A DNA stretch of 64,000 nucleotides from positions 292,729-356,728 of the forward strand of contig JAPYKE020000564.1 of NCBI GenBank assembly GCA_028554795.2, given 5' to 3'. Made by a program: the position numbers and the translations under genes. The notes under the pieces were generated by a model. That model saw only the letters and a list, made by a program, of their open reading frames with translations. It was not told where the DNA came from and searched no databases. Origin of the DNA: Sinohyriopsis cumingii (Eukaryota; Mollusca; Bivalvia; Unionida; Unionidae). This document shows, in pieces, positions 1-12,427 of this stretch (within the stretch, counting starts at the first letter, position 1; every line of letters begins with the position of its first letter).

Positions 1-199
1 TGTTTTGGTTTGCTTTTGGCCAGGTCTTTATTGTTTGTGATATCTGTTACATTTTCTGAATTCTGATTACTCGCCGAAAACATTCTTGATTCTTCAAAAG
101 CATCTGCTTCCTTGACATTTGGGTACAAATTTCGCAAATCTTTAGCAGTCGGTTTTCTCTTATTCCTGTATGTGGCATCATTTGTCTCAGAAGTCGGTA
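1..199 (-). pseudogene. Receptor copy A, cytoplasmic-tail exon (partial, runs off window)
   Basis: This is the first part of the intracellular tail of a membrane receptor-like protein, read right to left. The acceptor (tgcag) ends at 200 and the exon enters in phase 1, joining the transmembrane exon at 1277-1372. The frame is open from 199 to the window edge. It includes TYRNK and NLYPNV, two tyrosines with Asn at +2, the general form of an SH2 (Grb2-type) ligand. Paralogue D at 39514-40299 has the aligned TYRNR and NLYQNV, and both share the KPTA and VP.SE blocks. This exon has no lesion, but copy A is broken further upstream at its Ig1 exon. The exon end lies outside the window. Confidence 0.6.
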
Positions 200-1276
200 C
201 TGCATTAGCTGAAACGTACGTTAATGTGGAGAATCATATATTTAAACTTATCACATAAATACAGCTGTGCAATTTTCATGCAACCTTTTACATATTTGTG
301 TTTGCAGTTTTAAAAAAATTATTTTTTAGATTAAAATTTTGGCCGTAACAACCGAACCATTGGTGGCATTCACTTTTGCTATGTGATGATATATTTTATT
401 TAATTTGTTCAAAGCAAATGCTTTCGTTAACTTTCTTTCTTGTTTCCTTTTTATTACAGAGGGACACAGTTGTTCCGGGCCGGCAGCTAGAAAGGTGGTG
501 CTCGGAATCATTCCAAGACAAGACCGGATCGGTCGCCGCGTTGTCTTTATGGAAAGAGACTTTATTTATTATCCCTCTACAAGATATAACCTATCACACT
601 ATGATGTGCCGTTAAACACAGATCAATTATTAAGTCAGTCAATCATATTTTTTCCTATATTGTCTCGTAAAAAAGAAAGATGTGGGTCCGCAATAAAGCA
701 TTGCAGGCGTTGCAGCTGGAAAAACTGTGCGAAAATTAAAGAGAGGCACTGCATCCAAGAAATATAGATATTAGGGAAATTTACGCGAAACATTATCCTC
801 GGTTTTCTTCAAATACAACACTGAGGTAGTATCAATAGACAATTTTACATTACATTAAAAACAGTGTTTGCAACATAATTTCAATTTCAATTTACAACCA
901 TAAACATTACTTAACATTTGTTATGGATTAAATCTCAAGTTGTTTTTCTTTCTTTCAATTTGTCTAAATATTTCGAACTTTTAATACATAAAAATTGTTG
1001 GATACCTGTGAGCCATTTGAAGCTATTATTTTCTAATACGATTGAATATAATGTGCTTTAATTATTTAGTGTTAAACTGTTTTTCTTTTGTATTCAGTAG
1101 ATTCTTAGCAAATATATTAGGCGCTTGGCGATCACAATTCTCCAGACCTAAATACTATTATCACAGGGACTTTGCTTTAATTAGATACATATCTCAGCTT
1201 TGAAAAGGACATCAATGATTCTTTCTTTTACTTAATCAAAATTTAAAAAATTGCATCATTACAAAATATTTATTAC

Positions 1277-1372
1277 CTCCCCTGTTTCGAAGCTTAGTGA
1301 AGGCAAATATCGCCATGCAAGTTGCCACAACTAGAACCACTACTGCAGAGATCAAAAGCCATCGTGAGTTCT
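1277..1372 (-). pseudogene. Receptor copy A, transmembrane exon
   Basis: A 96-nt exon with acceptor ctttacag and donor gtaata, phase 1 at both ends. It encodes about 32 residues: a short polar lead (NSRW), an uninterrupted hydrophobic helix (LLISAVVVLVVATCMAIFAF) and a basic stop-transfer (TKLRNR). This fits a type I single-pass membrane protein with the Ig-like exons outside and the tyrosine-bearing tail inside. Paralogue D has an exon of identical length at 41242-41337, but with a stop where this copy has Cys. Confidence 0.7.
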
Positions 1373-1934
1373 CTGTAAAGAACAAAATATAATATAAATT
1401 GGTATTTGAAATAGACTAACACAGATCGAGAAAGAAATAGGCAGACAGGCCTACGTAACTACCCACGTATATTTATGCATACAGACAGCCAGACAGGTAT
1501 ATAGATCGATAGACATATATTTGATAGACATATAGAGAAGTAGATATAAGACACAGATATAATTAGATTTATATATACAAAAAGCACTTAGAAGTACTAA
1601 AACAAAATTTATCTCTACCTATAACGTATGGTTGTCCCCAAAAACAATCATCCGGAAAATAAACAAAATGTCATGCATTGGATATACAAAGAGCAATTTG
1701 GGGAGAGGACATATATTAATTTTATCTCATTTTGTCATATAATAAACGTTCCACGAATGAACGTGACGATATATTATCATTTCTGAACATAAAAAGCAGT
1801 AAAACGGTACGATATATTTTCTGAACATTCAAGGTAATCGGTCAGACCCTTTTCATACATTGATTTATTTCAATTGCAAATTTGGAAGAAACGAGATTAG
1901 TCTACTCCATAATTTGCATTTCGTTCCTACCTAC

Positions 1935-2324
1935 CATTGGAGCTTGATGATTCATGGGTGGACTTTGGCCCAGTTGATAACTTGTGATACTCCTTTGTAG
2001 TTTCCAGGCTTGAACCTTGAACATCGATAAATATCGAATGCAAAATAAAGCCTTTGTTATCACAGGTAGTAAATGTGGCGTTCTCTAACCACGATGTTTC
2101 TTGAAAGATGAACGAAACTTTGTTTCCGCAAAATACACAACTTTTTATTCGAGCAGAGTAGCTTTGTGCAACATGGGTATAGTTTCCCTGTGTTACATTA
2201 TAAATTATCACAGGACAGCTAACATAAGGTTGTATCACATCGTTTGCATTCGAAGATGTATCGGTTTCGTTATACATGAAGGGAGGTGTCCAAAATTCTT
2301 CGCCTTGTTGAACTAATCTGCTTC
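1935..2324 (-). pseudogene. Receptor copy A, second Ig-like ectodomain exon
   Basis: A 390-nt exon open throughout in one frame. The acceptor (ttttgcag) ends at 2325, the donor gtaggt follows 1935, and both junctions are phase 1. It begins RLVQQGEEFW and carries the family signature SWLENA...DNKGF...FIDVQG, which recurs in copies B (8207-8510), C (28.2 kb) and D (41789-42108). Several N-glycosylation sequons (NET, NVT, NYT, NAT) support an extracellular location. The last ~25 residues are a Ser/Thr-rich stalk leading to the membrane helix. The Ig-fold call rests on the family layout and on the D-x-G-x-Y motif in the neighbouring domain; it is not a database match. Confidence 0.6.
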
Positions 2325-3494
2325 CTGCAAAAGGAATTAAATAAATTCAGTCTATATTAAGGACAATATTACATTTGATTTTGGAACTAATCACCTAAAC
2401 TTGCTGGATCTTATTGCCCTTCTGTTCATAGGTACCAGCATCCAGTCAATCTTGCCAAATAATATGGTCCATCTAGGAGCGTGTAACAAAACGGCTGGGC
2501 AACAAGCTCTACTGGATTCAGTTGTCGAAACTGTCATCGAGAACCATCATCCTCTGTGGGATTGTCAAGTTTCCATAAGCTACTACATGATCAATTGTCA
2601 GTATATCTAATATGACTTTAACCATTAACCCTCTCGTTTAGAATAAAGAGAGGCCCATATTTAGCTTATCTATTTATAAACTGATAAAGCTTATATGATG
2701 GACTTTCCTCTTCCTCCTCTCCGTCGTATATTGTCATGTGTACGTACGTGAAGTTTGCTCCCCTCTTAAACTATTGGACGATTGAAATGAAGCTTTACAC
2801 AAGCAATCATCTCGTTCATACTACATGAACACAGTGCTGCTCTAACATGGCCGCCATAAAAACCATCTTGTCACCGCCAATACGTCTGAAAGGAAGGCCA
2901 AATCAGCATGGAGGCTGCATAAAAGAGTTTCTTAAGACGTTTTGTTCGAGATTGAGTTTTCAAATTAAAGCTTTGTATGATGACTATTTGGTCCTATATG
3001 CAAACAATGTCGCTCTAATATCAAATATGGTCACAACAGAGGACTTACTGTAAATCTTGTTATCTCTTCTCACACTGTTCAAAGATTCATGTCGACATGC
3101 GATTCCCACCATAATGATTTTTTCCGGCAAACCGTAAAATTATCCATTTGCGCCTGCATTCTTATTTGATATAGTATACTTGGGAGCGAAAAATGCTGTA
3201 AATTGAAATCAAATTAAATTAATTGTTTTCTGTCGAAAGTTGGTGCCATTTGAAATATGTTTGTAACGTTGTTTTAAAAATCTTGATATGAGAACTAGGT
3301 ACTAGACTGTGTAAAGGTAACTTTCAGGGAAAATCGCCACTTAATCAGAATGTCTCAAACACTGCGAAACTCCATTTAATCCAGTGCCCAATGACACCAA
3401 GAGGCTCATAAATCCATGTTGTCCCTAGTGACAAATCTAGTTTATTGACTTTAGATTTTTTTGTTTCATTTTCAGGAACTTCAAATTATACTGA

Positions 3495-3620
<126 letters not shown>

Positions 3621-3775
3621 AGAGAGAGAGAGATGATCTGAACGTAGATTAGCCAGTGTGTTGCTTTGACCTGGTCTGTGATAAATAAAACTTACTGCAA
3701 CACAAATTTCTCCGTACATCTAGCTATATACAATTGTTTATCTTGTTATTGAAAGAAAGCTCCATGAATACTTAC

Positions 3776-4022
3776 GTTTTACAATAATACTTGCATTTCT
3801 TTTCTCGCAGGAATTTTCAAACTCTTTAATGCTTTCAAAAGCTGCATTCAGTAGCTGAAAACTTAAACTGTCCTTGGTTATCACAATCTCTTGAATTTGA
3901 CCAGTGTAATTTCTACTGATAGATCCTCCGTCATGTTGGTCATTCATTGGGTCACTTAGATTGACGATCATCGATGCACATATTGGCATTGTCGTCCTGA
4001 ACATGAGTCGTCAGACTGGAAT
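3776..4022 (-). pseudogene. Receptor copy A, first Ig-like exon, internally deleted and frameshifted
   Basis: The exon runs from acceptor ctatag to donor gtaagt after 3776, joining Ig2 in phase 1 across an Arg codon. The first half reads THVQDDNANMCIDD in the entry frame, aligned with YVQRNNVNVIIND of copy D. After that about 100 nt present in copies B and D are missing. The rest (NLSDPMND...SRNYTGQIQEIVITKDSLSFQ) continues in a different frame. In copy B (352 nt) the same region ends with the Ig hallmark MDSGNYTV. The deletion shifts the frame, so the ectodomain would not be made unless the assembly is wrong here. No signal-peptide exon was found upstream for this copy. Confidence 0.5.
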
Positions 4023-5210
4023 CTATAGGGAAAAGTAATACTTGTCTGAAATCAGCTTCATTGTAATAAAGGTATTCCTATTCATTTATTGACATTCCAG
4101 GCAAATGAAATAGGTAAATAGGTTGGTAGGTAGGTAGGTAAAGGAAAAGATTGAAATAACATATATTTATCTACGCTGTTGTGTGTAATTTAATTTGCAT
4201 CATTTATTGGCTTTTCGTAAAGTTTATTTGTTATATACATTTGTATTTTGTACTTGATCGTGTCCAAATTTAATTTCATTGTGTACCTCTGTCACGGAAT
4301 TGTGTACGATTTATATCAATATGTATATGTGATCAAAAATGTACTCGGGTATCGTTGCTGCGTACAGCGTCACCCGAGGGTGGTTTATATTTTTCGGCTC
4401 TAGTTATTTCGGAATACTGAACGCAACTCAATCCATCCTGCATGTGCAAATTTCCTGCAGTGAAAACCTAAGTACCTAGCTGTGCATATCTGTCACAGCT
4501 AGTATACATATAGAGCAAATTCTCTATAAACAAATTACACTACGACGAGTTTTGTCAGAAGGATTACTTCTTTACGGGAGCAAATCTTCAGCTGTAGAAG
4601 TATTGAAATTTAAGATTGCATTCTTTATCACTATTCGTTTTATATGACAGAATTGTTTCATATATTAGATGTTTTAGAATTTATTCTAAATACTACAGAG
4701 AGTCAATACCTAGGTTATACAACGCCATGATATTAGAAATACTATAGTCTGGTTCGACTTAGGTATTTGATGTACCTGAACAGACAGATTGAATTTAATT
4801 ATACGCTGCATGCATTGAACGATTCGTGTAATGGGCAACGAATTCATGTGCGCTCATGCGCAACATTATCAATGCAGAAGTACTTGACCTTGTCATATGT
4901 ACTACACGGTTTAGTTGTTATACTTTTAGCTGCCTTATATATGGTTTGGTGATGTGTAGTCACAGAACTCTGTGTGGTTTCTTGTGACGTGTACGCTGTG
5001 TCTGGTGACGTTGGTTTGGAAGAGTGTACTGGTGTTCTCAATGCGAGGGACCAAGGCTTTGCGACCATCGGGTCTGTGTTGAATGTGAGGGCTCTCGGTG
5101 GATCTTTCAACAGACAGGGAGGGGTGTACCATGCATGGGGTTATGTGACCATTGACTAGAGAGGGTGGAACCGGAGATACATCTTGGACGTCAAATGGGC
5201 TTCGCGATAG

Positions 5211-5211
<1 letters not shown>
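4023..5211. other. Unassigned sequence upstream of copy A
   Basis: AT-rich non-repetitive DNA with a short run of ggta tetranucleotides near 4122-4140. No exon, RNA gene or promoter could be supported. Short open frames at 4767-5160 overlap on both strands and have no recognisable content. Confidence 0.4.

Positions 5212-5296
<85 letters not shown>
5212..5296. repeat. (AT)n microsatellite
   Basis: About 42 uninterrupted AT units. Confidence 0.95.
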
Positions 5297-5298
<2 letters not shown>

Positions 5299-6579
5299 CG
5301 TGTTCTATGTTATTGTTATTTTCAATATTGCTATCTGAGAAAAATTACATGCATTCCCATTTCAGTATCGTTATATGAACGATATATTCATAATTTCATG
5401 CATTCCCATTTCAATATCGTTATATGATCGATAGATTCATAAATTCATACATATTCCAATATCGCTTATTCAATTGATAAATTGATGAATTGATAGATTG
5501 ATGAATAAATGAGTATTATATTGATAAGTGCATAAATCACGTGCTTTGGTCACCCTTGGTGTTTAATAAGACCTTGTTTATATTGGGGTGTTGATCATAT
5601 AATTTTATTTATTGATCGGTGATAGGACGTTATTCACGTTTGTTTAAAATTGCATTCGTTAAATTCATCTTGAGATTTCTCGTTGAGTTACTTGTTGTTG
5701 ATAGTTCCATGTTAGGAACTTTATAATTTTCCTGATCTTTTTGTTTATAATGGTGTCAGATTTGTTCATATTTAATTTGCTTTTATAAATAAACATCTTA
5801 TTAACGCAGTTGCTTTCGGTGTCTTCACTAATCCAGTCCCAACCCGGCTTCATCGTGTTACACCTCACTATGGACATTGATACATAAACTACATATTGGT
5901 TTGCGAGAATAGATTCAATATTAGGATTAGTATCGATGGAAGTAATAAATATCATTATCTTAATATGATTCTAGAAGACTGATATTCCCCGTGGATAAGC
6001 CTGTTATATCTGATATTTATCATGCTCTTTATTATAATGTTATTGACACTTGTTATTTTTTACATCTATTTTTAACAAAGATGCTATTTTCCTGTTGCAA
6101 TTTTGACGTTTTATATTGTCTAGCTGTACAATACTATTATAGAAAATGTAGCATAACGTAAAAGTTATGGAAATTGTCATCTAAATTAAAGATCTATGTG
6201 CAATGCAACTAATTCCGTGCATTAAAGTGTAAGGGAATAATTCACATTGCTTACAATATACTAGCTTATTGTTTGTCACCGCGAAGCATAAATCACGATC
6301 ACTCAATTAACTCGAAGGATAAAATGGCTATTGTAGTGTAATATTTTATTGTTTTTCATTTCCTTTGTTTTTTAAATCTTTGAGTAAGACAAACTGATCG
6401 GTTATTAAGAGATGCTGATATATAGCTAAATTGATCAATGCACTTAATATTTAAAAGTCTGATTTTACCTCAGTGTGGTGAATCCTCTATCACATGATGT
6501 AATGTGCAGGTTTTAAGCTATGGGACATATCATCTAAAGCAGGTGTATGAATCATGCTATCCATGTGTTCGCCACTTAC
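5297..6579. other. Unassigned AT-rich stretch
   Basis: No confident gene. A directly repeated ~30-bp phrase (catgcattcccatttca.tatcgttatatga) occurs at about 5349 and 5399. A 96-codon minus-strand open frame at 5665-5955 is rich in Asn, Lys and Ile and resembles nothing I know. Confidence 0.35.
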
Positions 6580-6681
6580 CCTGTCCTTTTTCGAGCTTCG
6601 ATGAATCAGCGGGTTCCGATGCCATAGAGGGTAAGGTGATATATATTTTTGAAGCTTCTAGGCTTGACAATTTTGCGCCTT
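6580..6681 (-). pseudogene. Possible cytoplasmic-tail exon of receptor copy B
   Basis: A 102-nt segment with a good acceptor (tttcatttag) and donor (gtaagt). It is open in the frame that gives phase 1 at both ends, as in all other exons of this family. It would encode a Ser/Glu/Lys-rich peptide containing KIYITLP, a single tyrosine with Leu at +3. It lies 1.5 kb downstream of the copy B Ig2 exon, where a tail exon would be expected, but no transmembrane exon was found between them. No paralogous sequence in the window confirms it. Confidence 0.3.
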
Positions 6682-7287
6682 CTAAATGAAAAAAAAAGAT
6701 AATCAAAGTGAAGATGAGACACGAATTCCCAAAAGATTCGTTCTAACTCGAATCATGAAGTACACAGTCTTAAATAAACTCGTTTGCAATGCAGCGAAAC
6801 ACTTCCATTTCCAGCTCATAAGTTTGCTGATCATGAGGAAATTCAACGAATTAGGATACTGCATACAAACTTGCTTAGCATTATACAACCTATTTAACAC
6901 TGAATAATGATACAACATACATCTGTAACACCCAACCTTTATTCGAAATATATACATTAACTCACTCTTTCAGTTCTCATTGACCTGAGATTATGTCATG
7001 AAAATAGGCAATAAAATTCGAAAACCCAGGATTTCTTTATTCCTTCTATAGACAAATGAATAAAGAGACAATGTGATATAAGCGACTGATATACGTACAG
7101 ACATAATTAAAACATGATACTGCACATACTAATTACAAGTGTACCGGACATGTAATCAATTTAAAGAATGCAATTAAAATGAACGTGTTGAAAAAATATT
7201 GGTTCGTGAAGTAAAATATAAATTTATCGGTATGGTCCCTGAAAATATATCACACCATTTTGTTTTCAAAGTTCCATTATACAATCT

Positions 7288-7352
7288 GAGAGAGAGAAAG
7301 AAAGAGAGAGAGAGAGAGAGATGACGAGAGAGAGAGAGAGAGAGAGAGAGAA
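7288..7352. repeat. (GA)n microsatellite, interrupted
   Basis: Purine-only GAGA tract broken by GAAAGAAA and ATGAC. It is a polypurine strand of about 65 nt. Confidence 0.9.
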
Positions 7353-8206
7353 ATTGACAGTGTGAGTGATGGGCATAACCATCAATTGGTTTTCATTAAT
7401 AGCAATATTTTAATATTCACACATTAATTATATTTATTATTTGACCCTGGTTTGTGTGATATATTTGACCACTCCCATCAGCCAGAAAGAAAACAGAAAA
7501 GAGCACAAAATAAAATAACTTATTATGCGGGTCAGGTAGCCCTTCCATAATTGACAGCAATCGACTTTATATTGGAAAGAAGTAACGTTGAAAACCAATA
7601 GTCGTGCTCAAGACGCTTTCAGAACAGTGGACCTCATAACCCGAATATCAAGCATGCGTTAATAATTACAAAATCGTAATAAACCATTGAAATATTTACC
7701 TTTGATGATATTTAAACATTTACTTTCATTTCTTGATTACCTGACTGACTTTTGATGCAATAAAGAACATTTAGGACTATTCGCTAAATTTTCATTCCCT
7801 CTATGGGTCTACCTCTAATCAAATCAAAGTATCTTCCAATGTTTCATGATCAAGATAATGCAGAATCTCAATTTCTCGTAACAATTTTGTGGCATCCCTA
7901 CCGTAGGTTGTATGTTCAAGTTCACGTCGTCCTGGTTAATGTACATTCTCGCCCCCCCCCCCAACCAATGCATTGATCTTTACCTTGTTATCATCTCTTC
8001 CAATAACTCAGTACGAGCAACCAACATGCTTTATAATTCAGATAAGAGGGCGCTATTAAGCCAACGGAGGCTTAAGTAATGAAAATGTGTAAGTGTCCAA
8101 AGACCATCCCCTTTCTAAACTTACATTTTACCACAAGAATTACTATGTAATATTCCTCGATTAAAGAGTTAATAATTGAGTCATTTAATTTGCAAGACAA
8201 ATTCAC
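7353..8206. other. Unassigned region where the copy B transmembrane exon would be expected
   Basis: By comparison with copies A and D a 96-nt transmembrane exon should lie a few hundred bases downstream of the Ig2 exon. I see no hydrophobic exon here on the minus strand. There is a C10 run at about 7952-7961. Confidence 0.4.
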
Positions 8207-8510
8207 CTTGAATGCCGAGATCTACTGAGTCTAAAAGGAACCTCTTGTTATCCCAGGCAACATACGCCCTTTTCTAACCATGATACCTTTTTCAAGGTGA
8301 ATGAGAAACTGCTTACTTTCAAGGCACAGCTTTCCATTCTATTTATATACAGATCTCCAAATTCTGTACAGTTTTCCTGTTTCACGTCATAGATTACAAA
8401 AGAATGAGGCGTAGGATTGACCATCTCAATTTTAATCGAAGATATGTTCGTTTTATTACACATGAACAGAAGACTCGCAGATCCAACGTCTTGTCCAAGT
8501 AGAACGCGAT
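8207..8510 (-). pseudogene. Receptor copy B, second Ig-like exon, frameshifted
   Basis: Acceptor ttttgttag, donor gtgaat. It reads RVLLGQDVGSASLLFMCNKTN and on to the family signature SWLEK. There the frame breaks at an AAAAGGG run. One base later the homologous frame resumes as AYVAWDNKRFLLDS and ends GIQG, matching DNKGFILHS...DVQG in copy A. The lesion sits in a homopolymer, so it may be a sequencing error or a real 1-nt insertion. Confidence 0.55.
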
Positions 8511-8965
8511 CTAACAAAAACAAATAAAATGTGTTTTAAGAAAACAGACATCTTCACCCGAATATTTGTTTTAATAGCAATCAATGCAAACCTTCAAAAT
8601 GTTTTCAATATCTGTTCACCTCTGTACACATTATTTTGTACTAGATTGTGCCTTTCTCCCACAGCTGAGTGATTCAATTATCATCATGATATTCAAATTT
8701 AGGTTGTATTTAAACATATTGTATTTATTATTTTTGTTAGACAATAACTAACTCATCTGGTTCATTTCCCAAGTATACAAAATGCTCCAATAATGAAATA
8801 AAATTGAACATATCGCAATGTTATGCCATGAAAGCAACGAAACCAAAGCAAAAGAAACCTAAATTTATATAACTAAGTAAATCATCAGTTAACAAGTAAG
8901 AGTGAAATTAAGCAAAGAAATTTCGTTGCTTATAATCACGATTGTCAGATGCTAAGAAAACTTAC

Positions 8966-9317
8966 GAGGAACAAGAATGCTCGTCTTCCCTCTTTCCAGA
9001 GAATCTTCAAACACTGTGTAATTTCCACTGTCCATAAAATTAACATGTAGTAGAAGAAAACTGACACTACCTTTCTTCATCTTGATGTTTCTTATTCGGC
9101 CAGTGTAATGTCTATTAACAGATTGAGTCAACTTGTTTCTTCATTGGGTCATACAGCACCACATTACTGGTATGTAGCTTACTAGTGAGGCCAGAGAAAT
9201 TTATTTCTAAAACTTGGTACCCATTAATTTGAAGCTCATCAACACGTACAGTCACATCTTCTCCCCAAGCAAATATCTCAGGTTTAGATTCAGCAAAATG
9301 CACCTTCCGAAACATGT
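8966..9317 (-). pseudogene. Receptor copy B, first Ig-like exon, frameshifted
   Basis: Acceptor cacatttcag, donor gtaagt, 352 nt. The entry frame reads KPEIFAWGEDVTVRVDE up to SNVVLYDPMKKQ and then hits a stop. The homologous continuation (SVNRHYTGRIRNIKMKKGSVSF) is in another frame and ends with MDSGNYTVFED. D-x-G-x-Y is the classic Ig-fold F-strand corner, and this is the best direct evidence that the family is Ig-like. It joins the signal exon in phase 1 across a Tyr codon. Confidence 0.6.
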
Positions 9318-9734
9318 CTGAAATGTGGTAAATATATTGCTATTCATTTGTTGAAATCTTGCAGTGATAGATGTCTTATATGCAAGCATATGCTGGACAT
9401 AATACGAATTGACATGCATTAAATCTGTATTATATTGATCTTTTATTACCTGCTCGAATGTACTAATCAACCTAATTAATCACAAAATGAAACAGCTTTC
9501 ATCAGCAGGCAAATTCTACTGTCCCAAAATAAAATTGATTCCCTGTCACAATTGCGTCATTATAAGTAAAACTCCCCATCTAACTACATATCGTAAAGAC
9601 ATTGTTGATGTCTTATATACCTTTACATTTAATTCAGCATATATAATGAAGTCTTACTCACACTTTATTATGAGTCCCATATTTCTTTGTAGGTATCATT
9701 GAAATACATTCTACTTGATCATTTAATTACTTAC

Positions 9735-9795
9735 ATTTTGCATCATCCATGTCAAACAACATGAGAACAAAGCAGATCCTGATAATAATAGCCAT
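9735..9795 (-). pseudogene. Receptor copy B, signal-peptide exon
   Basis: It starts at ATG 9795 and reads MAIIIRICFVLMLFDMDDAK before a consensus donor (gtaagt) in phase 1. This is a short secretory leader: Met, one Arg and a hydrophobic core. It joins the Ig1 exon 0.4 kb downstream. It is the only signal exon identified in the cluster. The exon itself is intact, but the downstream exons of copy B are broken. Confidence 0.6.
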
Positions 9796-12186
9796 GATTT
9801 TGAAACCAAAATGTGGCTGCTCGAATGTTAAGCTCGAATGTTAAAATATCAAGAAGATGTCTGCTGTGTTATATGTTACTTGAAAGTCTCTAAACTATTA
9901 TTATTGGTTCACTGCCTATGAGGAAAAGCATCGTGATGGATGGATGATACATTCTATATAGCAGAAACATGTACTAAGCAGGCAGTGTCAGGAGGAATGG
10001 AAGTGAATTGATAACTTCGGCTGCAGTAAGAGGGATGACATAATTTCTGATGGCGACTTCCAATATCTTTGTTATCGGTACAACGGGATGTGTCTGTCTG
10101 GTAGTTTGCTCTCTTCACTTCCTTATTTAATATTGTGACGTATGAAGAAAGTTAACTGATCAGACAACGAATGAATCATCAAATCAAATTCTCATCCGGG
10201 TCGTAGATCTATATGAGAATATCTCACATAATTTCAGTTTTATAATGATGTTCATTTCCGGTAAGGGCATCCTTGTTTTACTTCGGAAGGATAGACAATG
10301 CAGAGAGAGAGCGAGATAAAGAAAATAAATGTTCCAATACACAAAGCAATTCTAGAATCTGGATGCAACAATACAAAAGTATATGAAGCGATAAAATAGA
10401 AATGATTCGTAAATGAATCTGTGAAAAGAATAATCAGGACGCTGAAAACATTACATTAAGACCTAATAATATGAAGACTTTCTTTTTTGCTCCATCTGAG
10501 GATTTTTCAGCGGCCGTGAAGCTATGCAATTCAAGCAAAACACCTGATTGCGTCCGTATTTGAAGAGTGTACAAATCCATAAAACAATTAGATGATGTGC
10601 TAATTATGATTTTCCCAAAATGAATGTAAGTTCATGAATTAATAAATGAATGTCTCTCCTTCATGTATATTCAGTCATCGTTCACGCAATCCATGACTTG
10701 GACTATGTTCGATTGGTTCTATTATCTATGGACTCTAAGCATATTTAAAATTTAATAGAAATAAGTGATACATACTTTTATATTAACCATTCTACTATAA
10801 ACATATATTGAAGAAAGCTCTAACTTTCAATTTACACTGATATTAGCTACAGCTATGTTACATAATATAATAAAGTTGAAACTGACAAGATGAGCAAGAA
10901 CTGATACTTTAATCAAATGCATCTTCCAGAAAAAAAGTACATAAAAATGGTCCATTATTCAAATACTGATATTTTCTTGGATGATCATGAAACCAATGTT
11001 AATATTAAACCATAGAATAACTACATTTGTGTTTGCGAACCAGCTACTTTAGCAAACCTTGCAAATATTTTTATAAGAAATGAAACAATTGTTTGGTGTC
11101 ATGAAAATATACTTGATATCATTACATTAACCACATATGCATATAAAACAAGTTTTGTTTGTCTACGTTTAGTTATAATGAATTTATTGGGATAGGTAGA
11201 CGTAAGAATACATAGACGGACAGGGTATATACATGCAAACTGATAGACAGGCGCATGAAACCAAATCAAAATATCCCTACTGCAAGTTGTATTAGCAGCA
11301 AATGTAAATAAAACACATTGTGTTATTGTGAAATATAATTATCACACAAACGCACGCAAAACAATCAATTCGTTGTGTTAAATGAGCGCTGTTGCAGAAT
11401 TCCTTAACAGAATTGGATTAAAAAGTATCTACGTCAACCAATGCATCTTACACGAAGCGGGAAGTATCAAGTGTTGAGGTTATCCAATGAAACAATAATT
11501 TTGTCGTAGCGGGAATTCGATGACAAATCAAATGCATGAAGCTATCTCTACATTCATCTAAATAATTTTTATATTAATGATCTCTAAATATACAGGATAT
11601 TTTCTCAGTGAAACATACCTTATGTTAACAAGATTGTAGATCTGGTGTGAAGGTTTTGGATAAAAATATGTATACATATTGGTATCCGTATTGTATCTAA
11701 ACTTGATTTTAAAAAATTTTTAGGCAGATTTCACATGTACATTCAGTTATTTATGGTACAATATCATTCCATCCTTATTGAGCAAAGTGTAAGGAATGTT
11801 AATCTTTAATTTAGTTAGGTCAGTTTTTATTTGCAGAGCCATTCATTTAAACCTACACAATTTCAGCTATAATGAAGGGCTGAAACAATAGAGGAGATGT
11901 TGCTTATTTTTTATCTGACATGTTAAAACCTGGCACAGAATATTAATTTTCTGCCAACATCGTGAAAGGTGCTCGGCTTTTTAGATTGTTTCATATGACT
12001 AATTGTACTATCAAGATATTTATTGAAGAAACGGTTTTTCGGGAATTACTTGCATCTACCTGACTGAATAAATCGTATACGCGTCCTTTATTTAAAACAC
12101 CAATAGTCAATACATGCCAGTAGATATATATTACATTTATAGGGCCACACCCAATGTTTGCAGAACCATGAGTCATGTGATCTTCA
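9796..12186. other. Unassigned AT-rich intergenic sequence
   Basis: No supported gene. Around 11.2-11.4 kb are phrases (tagacggacagg, ctgcaagttgtattagcag) that recur in diverged form near 15.0, 32.3 and 35.2 kb, suggesting old segmental duplication. Confidence 0.35.
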
Positions 12187-12427
12187 CAGATCTATTACTA
12201 ATCTAAAATACAATCCTCTGAGATCCGGTAGTGGGTAAAGATGAGACTTCTGCGCCGCGATATTGGGAAGTCTGCATGGCTCATCGAAATCCTTTGTGCC
12301 TATCTGAATTGCTACTCTATCCGCATCAATACATAATCGTGTAAGACTTTTGATGCAATTTTCAATAAAGTCAAATAGCACTCGATACTTAGAGAGATGA
12401 ATTGTTCTTATTTCACTCTCTGTTAAT
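12187..12427 (-). other. Possible orphan exon or gene fragment, unknown
   Basis: A minus-strand open frame of about 79 codons following an acceptor-like attaacag. It reads SEIRTIHLSKYRVLF at its start and LPDLRGLYFRLVIDL before its stop. Composition is protein-like (balanced charge, three Cys, few Asn/Lys runs), unlike most chance frames here. I do not recognise the family and no paralogue was found in the window. Confidence 0.2.

Noticed and set aside
5665..5955. 96-codon minus-strand open frame
   Set aside because: Asn/Lys/Ile-rich, no known motif, no splice or paralogue support in an AT-rich setting.
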